Shown in pieces: positions 38,301 through 47,200 of a stretch of 64,000 bases of DNA. This DNA is from Agrypnia vestita (lineage: Eukaryota > Arthropoda > Insecta > Trichoptera > Phryganeidae): NCBI GenBank assembly GCA_016648135.1, contig JADDOH010001556.1, positions 1 to 64,000 of the forward strand. Reading direction: 5' to 3'. The translations under genes and the position numbers were made by a program. Position 1 is the first letter of the stretch. The number at the start of each line of letters is the position of its first letter. The notes beneath the pieces are model-generated. The model ran no database searches, was not told the origin of the DNA, and saw only the letters and a list, made by a program, of their open reading frames with translations.

Positions 38301-41300
38301 CAGTTACCATATCTCTCAGGAAGTCGAATCTGGATTCAGCTAAGATGCACTGTTTTAAATGTGAAGGACTCAGGGTCTTGGCATTGCGGCTCTGTGTGAT
38401 CTGCAAGGACTTGGTCAGCAACGACTCCACAAACAGCTCCAGGGTCCGAGGTGTGACTCAGTTAAGGAATTACGCATTCATGGTACAAAATGGCATAAAA
38501 TAATAATACAATAAATAAAATATTGTGCAATCTTTAGTAATCATCAAATTTAATTCAATCGTTAACTTTACTTGCTTAATTAGCTTAATAAAGTATTAAC
38601 TTGATTTAGCTTAAGGCGACCGTCTCACAATGCAAGTGAAATTCACAATTTTTTCTCATAGCTCTGTACATCAATTATTGTTTTTTTTCAAGATTGATTA
38701 ATTATATGGCTGTAAGAAAACCAATAAATGAAAAAAAAATTAAAAAAATAGCTTCTCTTGCATTTTGTATGTATGTAAGGAAAGGTATCAAATTTAAATT
38801 TATACATTAGGTTTCATACACTTCAAATACATCTATCTTTCTAAAACGATACAAACTAAATTATTTTATTATTACCAAACCATCAATGTTTTAGAAATGG
38901 AGAAAATTGCTCAACTCTGCGGGCTTTGTATGACTGAATAGACTTGTGACTTTTCTTCTTCACTAAGAGCAAAATTATTTTGTGGTGAAATTATTAATAC
39001 AATCAATAAGAATATACTTTGTTTTCACCACTAATCTGTTGAAAATACCTACATGTTTCGGGGCCAATGGTACCTTCAATAATATTACAAAGCAAAGTAC
39101 CCTTCATTTAGTTTTCTTACAATTTATATTTTATAAGAGACTGATTTTTTTTTCTATGTGATTTTTTAACCCATTTTACATAGTTGACAACTTTTCAACT
39201 ACAATAAATTAAAAGAATGGATATTATTGGTTTAAACCGAAAACAAAAAAAATCTCAATCAATATTCCTGATTTCAGATATTTAATCAAGACACAACATA
39301 TTTTAGACACAAGAAGCTCTGCCTTGTTTAAATAGCTGAATTTTAATTTCTCTCACATCGCCTTAATTATAAAGGAATGATATATTCTGAAGAATCACAA
39401 TTTCACAAGCAAATAAATAGTTTCAATAACAGATTTCGTTTGAAGTTAGAGCTACGAAACATTTCTACACTACGTTGGTACCTTCCTACGAGAAAACCTA
39501 GATGTGTCACTGAAATATAATATAAAAAGCAAATGTAGTAAAGATTACAATGGCTGATATAGCTCAGCTATTGACATCTTCTATAAGGACAAAAACATTA
39601 AATATTAATCAACATTTACAAGTTTATGTCCAAATAAGCTGAATATTGTTGACTTGAAAAAATTAGAAAAAGTTGTTGCAAAAAGTTTTAAAAGAAAAAC
39701 ACATAATGAACAAGAATTCTGAAGTAAAAACTTCTCTACATTGGGAAGAATAAATAAAAAAAAACATTTACAGATAAGGACAATTTTAATAAAGGTTATT
39801 TTTGACAAACAATTTCCCATTTTCATATCAAGTACAAAAAGATGGCTACTTTATAAAAAATATAACAAAAAATGCAGGTAAACTTTAAATACAGTGGGAT
39901 TCTATCGGTTGAAAACTGAAGACAACGGAAAGATAAATTACTTAATTTTCATCCTTATTTTTATGGTGACATTTTGGCTAACACAAATGACTTAATTTAC
40001 AATAAAAAATATTGTTGTGGTTAACCATAATTGATTTAATTTCTATTGTTCTCTCGATCGTACTTTATCAATTGTACATTCTTAACAATAAATTTTCCTA
40101 TTAACATTGTATTTAAACCCCTGTTGAATCTCGTAAGAAGCCAACATTTATAAAGAGCTTAAAATATTTATAAACTACTATTTTTTTAACAATATTATTT
40201 TAACAATTTTATAAAAATATTTCTATTGCATAAATAATGATTCTTTCTTTTTTCTTTCGATAATGTGCGTATTAATTAATTCAGGTAATGGCTTTTCAGT
40301 TTTTCCACCATACGCATTCAAGGTTTAACAAATGTCTTCTGCTAGATGGCCGTAACCCCAGCGTCATCCTTAGGTTGGTCATGCTCTATCAAAATTTAAT
40401 GATTGCATGTGCACACAAAATTTAAAGCGTAAAGATATTGAGTAAAAAAAGTATAAAAAGGATGACGAATATTAAAGGTGAAATTATTATCCAAGAAGCA
40501 AGAAAATATCTAATACAAACACAAAAATAAATGAGGTTTAACTTGAATAATTTATTCCATAGATACACCACAAGACTTGTGGTGTATCTATGGACCTGTG
40601 TAAGGTGAGTATGGAAAATCCGGTATAATAATGATTTCTAGACTGAAAAATAAACCCTCTCAATTAACATTAAAATGCTCCAACGGAAGGACACCTACAT
40701 CGGGTAGATGGTTCAAGAATCCTAAAGTGGTATTCAATGAACAACCAGGGGAAAAAATTGATTAAAATACCGAGACTCCACTTGGGAGACAACGTAGAGA
40801 GGATCAAAGACCAGCTACTCGAAAATAATTGGAAATGGGAGCAGAACACCGAATATGATGGATTTGGAAAATTGCAAAGTTGAAATGTTAATTAAATATT
40901 ACAGAAAGTTTGTTACAACTTACTTGCAATCACGCCGTTTATCCGAGGGGGTAGGCGGAAAGGATGAAGCACCACATTCTTCCGTCCTGACACCCAACTC
41001 TCGCCTCATCCACATTCCTAATACAACTTCGAACGCAAGCTATCTTCCAGTATCTGGTTGTGCTATGTTTTCCGCGGTTGCCCTCTCTTTCTGGAGCCGT
41101 CAACACTTGTGTTATATATCGTTCTTTCCTCATTCATTCGCTCAACATGCCCAAACCTCCTTCTCACATAAACTATTGTGCCATGGTGTTGTATTTAGCT
41201 AATGAAGGAAATATCAAGAAACTACAAGTGATGCAAAACAAGGCAATGAGAATTATCTTAAAAAAAGTAAATACAACAGAATTCAAGAAATGAGAAAAGC

Positions 41301-42857
41301 ACCCAAATGCTTAGTAACAAAATGATAAAATATTTTTCCATCAAAGCTGTTGTAAATAGTGATACACGTAACTATAAAACTAGAAATAGGAATAGAATAA
41401 GATTATCATATAAGAAAAAAGTTTATTAACGAAATTATGAAATGTACAGAGGTGCAAAAATATATGACTGAATGAATTTAAAAATAAATATTGAAATTAT
41501 TATATTATAAAATGTGGGAGGTAAATGTAAATATGTATTAATAATTAATAATAATTATATAATACATATGTAGAATGTAGTTAAAAAAATTGACTGTAAC
41601 AGGTAAAATATTAGTTAATATATAATGTGTAATATTAAGTAACTCAAGAAATAAAATAAAATAATAATAATAATTTTTAAAAAAAACGCCTGAGTGGCCT
41701 TTTTAAAATTCTATTAACTATGCTGAAATAACGTTTACATTCTTACCTAACTTGTTCATTCTTTATTTTATCATAAATTAATCTTTATTATCAAGAAAGC
41801 TTGTTAATGGAGATAAAGGGAAACAAAGAGCTTCCTTTTCAAAATCATTTTAAGAATATATTTGGTTGTGCATTTATTTTCTTTAAGTAGTTAATTTAAA
41901 TTATTTATGGCTGACCACTTTCTTTGTTTTGAAAATAAATTATATTGTCAACATTGAAAATAAGTTTTATATATATTAAGGAAATACTGGCCATGCAACA
42001 AGAAATCAAGGATAACTGATTGCTCTGTACTAGTTACTTATGTTTAGAAAACTATTATACTTTTGGAATTTTACATTTTAATAAATGTAAAATAAATTTT
42101 AGGTATCATTTTCAATTTATATTTTCTACAAAAAATACAATATTACACATTTCACAACATGGTTGCAACAAATTGTGCCGATTTCTATACACAGTAGAAG
42201 TATGATACAAAAATGCGCAGTATGTATATATTTCTGAAACTGAATTCCACAACATTTATGTCAAATGCAAACAAAGCAAAAATTAATATTTTTGAAGAGT
42301 GCTGAAATCAACAACATTCATACTGATGAATCAGTATTTCATAGAAAAACACTAAAAATATGCAATTACGAGATAAAACACGTGAGTCCATTGTTTGAAT
42401 ATTGTATGAATAATCCCTAGAGCTGATAATTTAAAAGTGAGTAAAATTAAAAACATTTGCCAGCACCAATGTTTTTTATTAATTTGATGGCGAAAACCAA
42501 ACTCTAAACGGGATCAATTCGATGATAACTTCCAGAAACAGCGCGCAAAAGCGTCCCAACGATATTTGTAAACAAACCTACACATAATATCAATCAGAAT
42601 ATGAAACATAAAACGACGGCCAACAGACAAAATAAAACCATGAAAAAGGATATAGATTATGACTGGAACCGCCTGCGCCACCTTTCCAACTTCCTCGTCC
42701 GTTTGCATTATTTTCTTGATCCGCCCCTGCAAAAAATGAAGGCTAGGTCATGTCAAAAGAACGCAAAAGCTCAACAATGGGGAAAATTCAACCCCAATTG
42801 TAGAAATTTACTCACCGCTGGAAAGCGCGCGTTGTACTTTTTCTTCTTTGACGGCAT
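29320..42857 (-). CDS. NC2alpha: NC2-alpha (DRAP1), histone-fold TBP corepressor subunit
   Basis: Four coding exons on the minus strand: 42857-42816, 42726-42654, 38450-38308 and 30552-29320. They encode 496 residues from [14 protein letters not shown] to a stop at 29322-29320. Residues 15-86 form an H2A-like histone fold nearly identical to DRAP1: [54 protein letters not shown] and RFDFLRDM. In the NC2 complex this subunit pairs with NC2beta (Dr1), clamps TBP on DNA and blocks TFIIA/TFIIB entry. The last exon is a long, Pro/Ser/Thr-rich tail with basic NLS-like stretches ([19 protein letters not shown] at 447-453) and a repeated HxDLS motif. The tail is longer than I expect for DRAP1 (human about 205 residues, from memory). 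The second intron is AT-AC. The start follows the conserved [13 protein letters not shown] opening. Confidence 0.93.
30645..30745. mobile_element. Short fragment of the TA foldback family
   Basis: GCAAGGTTTTAATCATTTTA, then TTTGACTTGTATGAAAGC, matches the central part of the foldback at 57020-57548. It is the smallest remnant of that family here and lies in NC2alpha intron 3. Confidence 0.45.
31022..31435 (-). mobile_element. LINE reverse-transcriptase C-terminal fragment
   Basis: Minus strand reads [20 protein letters not shown], then [19 protein letters not shown], a frameshift, then [20 protein letters not shown] and [15 protein letters not shown] with a stop. The 'LHWLP-V-R-I' and 'AFxVAGPxLWNxLP' blocks are standard at the C-terminus of CR1/L2/Rex1-type LINEs. 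Two frameshifts make it a pseudogene. Confidence 0.75.
31857..32074. mobile_element. Short TIR element with a hammerhead-like motif
   Basis: The left arm GGATATTTTATATCAACCGT, then ATATTTTACTGAGAAG, is mirrored by the right arm at about 32030-32074. Inside, on the minus strand (31937-31901), lies CTGATGATGC, a short hairpin, then GAAACGTCGA. The same motif and one arm recur in the insert at 36675-36804. Confidence 0.6.
32198..32580. mobile_element. TA foldback MITE, right end lost
   Basis: Begins GGGTGTCTCATAGCTAGTAG and runs through both central arms (GTTTTAATCATTTTATTTGA; ATAAGTTATGTAGTAATAGT). It breaks off near ATGCAATTTTTAATTATTA. It belongs to the 33617-34079 subfamily. Confidence 0.65.
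32644..33178. mobile_element. hAT MITE with 8-bp target duplication
   Basis: The ends CAGAGATGTGACTTATCTAA and (inverted) CAGTGATGTACAAGATACCC are hAT-like. They are flanked by CCTGTTAG (32636-32643) and CCTGTTGG (33179-33186), an 8-bp duplication with one mismatch. The 535-bp interior is built of repeated AAATACAGATACAAG-like pieces and has no transposase. Confidence 0.75.
33617..34079. mobile_element. TA foldback MITE, full length
   Basis: CAGGGTGTCTCATAGCTAGT at the left and GGACTAGCTCTGTTACTCCCTG at the right, followed by TA. Arms share the family core (TTATGGAGAGACGCAATACC; ATAACTCCATAACTATTGAT). It lies in NC2alpha intron 3. Confidence 0.7.
34147..34225 (+). mobile_element. RTE-like LINE 3' tip
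   Basis: Frame 34147-34206 reads [19 protein letters not shown] then a stop, followed at once by an (ATG)n tail. It is the same C-terminal ending as the element at 4866-5056 but on the opposite strand. Only the extreme 3' end is present, as expected for 5'-truncated LINE copies. Confidence 0.7.
34501..35425. repeat. Minisatellite: about 13 copies of a 72-bp unit
   Basis: The unit contains ACCTGGGCAAAATACTGCAA, then ACCCATACTCCATACGCGTA and AGCCGGCGGCAAACAATAGC. Most copies are 72 bp; some are 66-73 bp. Two unit variants alternate in places (GCGGCAGCC versus GCGTAAGCC). The array is clearly GC-richer than its flanks. Because 72 is a multiple of three, several frames on both strands stay open, producing apparent proteins of up to 217 residues. 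I do not annotate these as genes. It sits in NC2alpha intron 3. Confidence 0.93.
35426..36532. other. NC2alpha intron 3, nothing recognised
   Basis: AT-rich sequence between the minisatellite and the next foldback. The minus frame at 36273-36578 overlaps the foldback end and is not gene-like. Confidence 0.4.
36533..36905. mobile_element. TA foldback MITE interrupted by a short element
   Basis: AGGGTGTCTCTGTGCCAGTA begins a copy related to 32198-32580. It is split at ...TTTTCAATAT by a roughly 130-bp insert (36675-36804), after which ATATTTCTGACTTATTTTAT resumes. ATAT on both sides fits a target duplication. The insert carries CTGATGA, a perfect 6-bp hairpin (TTGAAT/ATTCAA) and GAAACGTC at 36708-36741. 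Confidence 0.6.
36906..38307. other. NC2alpha intron 3, nothing recognised
   Basis: AT-rich. Frames near 37304 and 37563 are chance. A normal GT donor of the histone-fold exon lies at 38307-38306 on the minus strand. Confidence 0.4.
40557..40593. repeat. Perfect 37-bp palindrome
   Basis: The arms CCATAGATACACCACAAG and CTTGTGGTGTATCTATGG (18 bp each) are exactly complementary around a single A. It lies in the NC2alpha U12 intron, just upstream of a LINE remnant. Confidence 0.85.
40680..41670 (+). mobile_element. LINE remnant, 3' portion with (AAT)n tail
   Basis: Frame 41161-41290 reads [20 protein letters not shown], then [11 protein letters not shown], the post-reverse-transcriptase block of Jockey/CR1-type LINEs. 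Downstream, [17 protein letters not shown] and [10 protein letters not shown] fit the end of the same protein with stops between. An AAT-rich tail closes it near 41660. The 40690-40870 segment reads [20 protein letters not shown] and [12 protein letters not shown], which I cannot assign; it may be part of another element. Confidence 0.65.
41671..42600. other. NC2alpha U12 intron, nothing recognised
   Basis: AT-rich, no frames or repeats that I can support. Confidence 0.4.
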
Positions 42858-44240
42858 TTTTGCCTGATCGGAGATTGTAACTTAAATTAAAACGTTTAAA
42901 CAGCACCACTGACGGCGGACAAAAACATTTGCACAAAATTTTGAGGTTATTGAGAAGATTTTCTCGACCCACTTCATTTTTATATGAATCTGACAACTGT
43001 AAAAATGTCGACATTCACAAAGTGGTCAGTGAGAGTAGTTATCCAAGTACCTACTTTCATTTTTTTTTAAAGAATGTTATTTATTTTCGTTATCAGTTTT
43101 AACAACAGTTTTATAACGAATCAAATTTACTATACGATTTCTAAGATATTGCTGTTCTTCTTGTAAGAGCTTTCTGAAATATTCTGCCGTGCGTGTATAT
43201 AATCTTTTTGGCCAACATTTCGGATCTCATTGCAGATTGCAGGGCCCACCATGTCATGAAAACCTCTAAACATTTCAAATTGCTCTTCGTCTGAAATAAC
43301 TATATTTTTACATATATTCATTCCATAATAACCAAGCCAAAATCAAATCGTTGAATGATAATTTAAAAATATTTATAGTACATATTTATGTTTTGTGAGA
43401 AGATGTTTTCAAAAGAGTATCACATTTTTTAAAGAAGAATAACCAGATAATGTGTGGATAAGCAAAGAAGATATATTAAGTTACATACTCTTCTGATCGA
43501 ACACAAAATTGTTACCTCCTTCACATTTATGTAACATTTCATATTCGTCGAGTTCTAAAGTTTCCTTCACACAAAATTCTTACCTCCTTCACATTTATGC
43601 AAAATCTCAAAGTTTCCTGCAGAGTGATCTTCGCGTATCTGATCTATCCGATCATGTCAAAACCCAAGCGCCTTTCAACAACGTCCTTTATTTCTTGTAC
43701 CATCACTTGGTTTATATATCGTTCTTACTATTCTCTCCTGTTTCAATCACCCACGTGATCAAACAATTTTAGTAGCCATTTATGTTTTTTTAAATTCGTA
43801 CTGTTCATTAGGCTTAACTTTTTTCATGGTGACGATATTTCATATTTTATATTAAATTCAAAATTATCTAATTTAATATTTAATTGCTGAAATTTTACAA
43901 GTAGATGTTTATGATGCTCTATTGATATATTAATAATGACATACTTCTACGGAACAAATTAGAAAGTACAGTGGTATTCCACGCAAAATATTTTTACTAT
44001 GGCAGATTTATTTTAAGATTCGTGTATAGATAATTAAACAGATTGTAATTTTGATACATTTTGTATTTTCTTTAAACTCCATAAACAATTATTTTTTTAT
44101 CAATGACTTACACATATTTATTGTCTTTGCGTAGAATGCCTGTTATCTATGGCCTGACTCCATAGAAACAATCATTTCGTGCGTATATTTTTGACCATAT
44201 TGTCCATTTTCTATGCTTTTTACTTCTCGGGTGTTTCGTC
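42858..44240. promoter_or_regulatory. Divergent spacer between NC2alpha and SKIP start codons
   Basis: The two start codons (42857 minus, 44241 plus) face away from each other across 1383 bp, so both promoters probably lie here or in near 5' introns. No TATA box or transcription start can be chosen by eye. A 32-bp block (ACAAAATTSTTACCTCCTTC, then ACATTTATG) is repeated at about 43502 and 43570. A short minus frame at 43321-43130 shares ARQNISE with TRQNIPE at 62800. Confidence 0.5.
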
Positions 44241-47200
44241 ATGTCTCTTTCGAGGTGCTTATTGTGTTTTTTTAATGTTTACATCATAATGTCTACAGAA
44301 TTTTACACTAAAATGATTGAAATATTTGTTTTACATCTGCTATATTACGCCAATAAATTTCATTTGCTGCTTTTCCTCGGATGTTATTGGTTTTAACTGT
44401 AGTTGTCATGCTTTGCATCTCCATACTTTTACTGTTTTGTTATTTACTCTAATGATACTTTTAAAGTGAAATGAATATCATATGGGTTAATTAAGTTTTC
44501 GTGTGTTTTAGCATTTTACCAGCTCCAACGCAAAAAGTCTGGGACAGAGATGACGAAAGAAGAAGCCAAATCGGTCAGAGGATTGGGAGTGCATTAGTCG
44601 TCACTCAGTCTAGCATTCCTCCTTACGGAAAGAGGAAAGGATGGGTACCGAGATCGGAAGAAGATTTTGCAGGCAATTTTTTTTTATGATATTAGTTCCT
44701 ATATTATTATATCGCGTTGACCTCGCTTTTTTTTTATCTGACAGTCAATTGCTACTCAGAAAATTGTGTTGAATTTTTACGGTAGTGCCTTCTGGCACTG
44801 GTTTATTTATGTAGAATTTATTATTATTATGTAGAATTTGGGGTCCACCACCGATCAATATCGAATGTCAAAATGTATGGAGAAATATTCAAAACTTGTT
44901 TGATTGAAAGGAATGTATAAAAAAGTAATAAATTTTTTAATCTTTCCCATACCGTGATAAAATAAAAACGCGCGCCCTGGTCCTGTAAACTCAGTATACA
45001 TGCAGATTTTTGCGACTGTTAACTCGGATTAATATGAATATTTTACCTTTTTTACTTTTATTAATCATCAACTATCCTCATTTCGAATGTCATCCATAAC
45101 TCGCTGGAATTTCAAAAGCAATAACACTGACCGGCCATTAATGAGGCCCCGGCGACTGAGCGTGACACGTCAATCAACGCGCAGCTCAGGCTATATGCTA
45201 GGGTCGCGCCACGAAACTACATGGTCTTGACATATACATATATTTAATTATGTCCGTATGCCTAGTTAATATAATAGTTGATATAATATGTGTACAAAGT
45301 GAATATTTGTATCAAGTATTGCGTTGAAGTGCTAAAAATGAGAAAAAACATCAGCATTACGAACAGTAGAATAAAGACACATCTAACTCAGTCTGTGCTT
45401 TGTGCACTGCACACTGCGCTCCCCTCACCATTCTTCACCACGATATATACAAGGATTGCTAAAATTAATGTCAGTTTCTTCAAGAAAACTTTTTTTTTGT
45501 TGCGTTTGGTAAATATTTACTGATTATAATTAATTTATCTAATACATAAATACAGTACCAAAGAAAGAAAAGGTTCCTCAGTCTCATAGTCATTCCATCA
45601 ATTCTATTTTTTTTAAATCAAAGCACTCTGGTTACATGCTTTGGAAATGATCGGCGTCGGACCCTACATTCTGCACTTATGCCATGGATTAGAGATTTTC
45701 ATAAATTTGACTAAATCTAACTAAAGCAAAGCAAAAGTACGATAGATAGAGGGTGTTTTTTGCACTCGTTGCAATTCTAAAGTTCTCCAAAATAACCTGT
45801 TTTCTGCTTACCAAAGGATTATTCCTTCTTTATTGCAGATGGAGGAGCCTTTCCGGAAATCCCGGTGGCGCAGCACCCCATGAGCATGGGACTGCGCAGC
45901 AAGGAAGCGGGCGGGGGTGGAAAAGTGTTAGCCGTGAGACTAGATGATCAGGGCAGGGTCAAATATGATGCCATCGCTAGACAGGGCCACGCCAAGGACA
46001 AGGTAATAAATCAACGGTAACATTAATTCATTACAGCTTACTTTTTGAAATACCCGTATTGATCATGAAAGCGATATTATTTTCTTGTTAAATGATTAAG
46101 TGCTTGTTCAAACACAGCGGGAACCGTGCCGTTTCAGAATCGCATGAGATCCGTGCGGGTTTCGTTTACCTAGGTTTGTATGTGATCGTTCAGACACAAT
46201 CGTGCGGTTAGTCCACCGCCGCGGTGCCCGCAACCCAACCGCTAGAAAATAGACCCGCACGGCGCCCGCACGATCCTATTACTATGGGGCCTTACGAGAG
46301 CGTTCAGTCGCGTTGCGGGCACCGCACGCTTCCATGTCACAACAGGAGCACGCGTGGATTATATTATCTTTTCTATGGTTATGGATCGCTTTGACACTGA
46401 ATTTTTTATTGATGAAGTGGAGAAAAGACCTGTAATATGGGAGAAAAGACCTGTAATAGTGTGAGGATTACTCAAATACGCCAAGATCCAAGCTTGGCAG
46501 GAGTTGGTGGAGATATTTGGAAATTGTGGAAAAAAAGAGTATTATAGAGAAGTAGGTATTTATTCACCAAAAATGAACTGACAAAATGATATTTATGTGT
46601 CTTGCCATGGAACACGGCCGTCGTTAACAAAGTAATGAGCGAATATATTTCTGATATTCAAAGATGGAGAACGGCACCAGAACTGTCAAACTGACGTTTA
46701 TATTCGCGCGCACAAATCGCTTATTAACCGCGGCTGTGTGAACAGATGACACAAATCGCGTGTTTTGAAACGCGATTCTGAAACTGAACGGTTCCCGCTG
46801 TGTCTGAACAAGCGCTTAATGTCTATGATGTAGCATATTGAAAAAATTAGAATTCTTTTTGTGCAAATGAGATCAGTTTAAAAATAATTTTAATCTTTTT
46901 TCTAAAAAAAATCGAAGATAAAAACATAAATTTATAATATGCAAAAAAAAAATTAAAAAATTCTACATCGTAGATAATGTTATTAGTAAGATGTGTGCAA
47001 AATTTGAACAAAATCGACCCAATAGTTTTTGAAATATCACCTCCATCAGTCTGAAAAATGCAAACGAGTCATATAGATTCATATAGTCATTTATATTCGG
47101 TAAGTTCAAATACCTATAATTTTTGGAATTTTTGAATGAGCGATGACTCAAATTATTCTTACAACTTCAAGCACAAGATAAAACAAATAAAACAATTTTT

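Larger units (their letters stand above)
38451..42653 (-). other. Minor-class (U12) AT-AC intron of NC2alpha
   Basis: On the minus strand the donor is ATATCCTTTTT (from 42653). The branch site TTCCTTAAC (38469-38461) matches the U12 consensus, and the intron ends AC at 38452-38451, 10 nt past the branch site. Joining T (42654) to CTCGG (38450) gives Ser-Arg and restores VPVIISRTLELF exactly. No GT-AG choice keeps this frame. The intron is 4203 bp and holds a LINE and a perfect palindrome. Confidence 0.9.

Noticed and set aside
42654..42675. GT donor inside CCAGTCATAATC for NC2alpha exon 2
   Set aside because: Using it would delete conserved VII residues and break the frame into exon 3; the AT-AC pair fits both sequence and protein.
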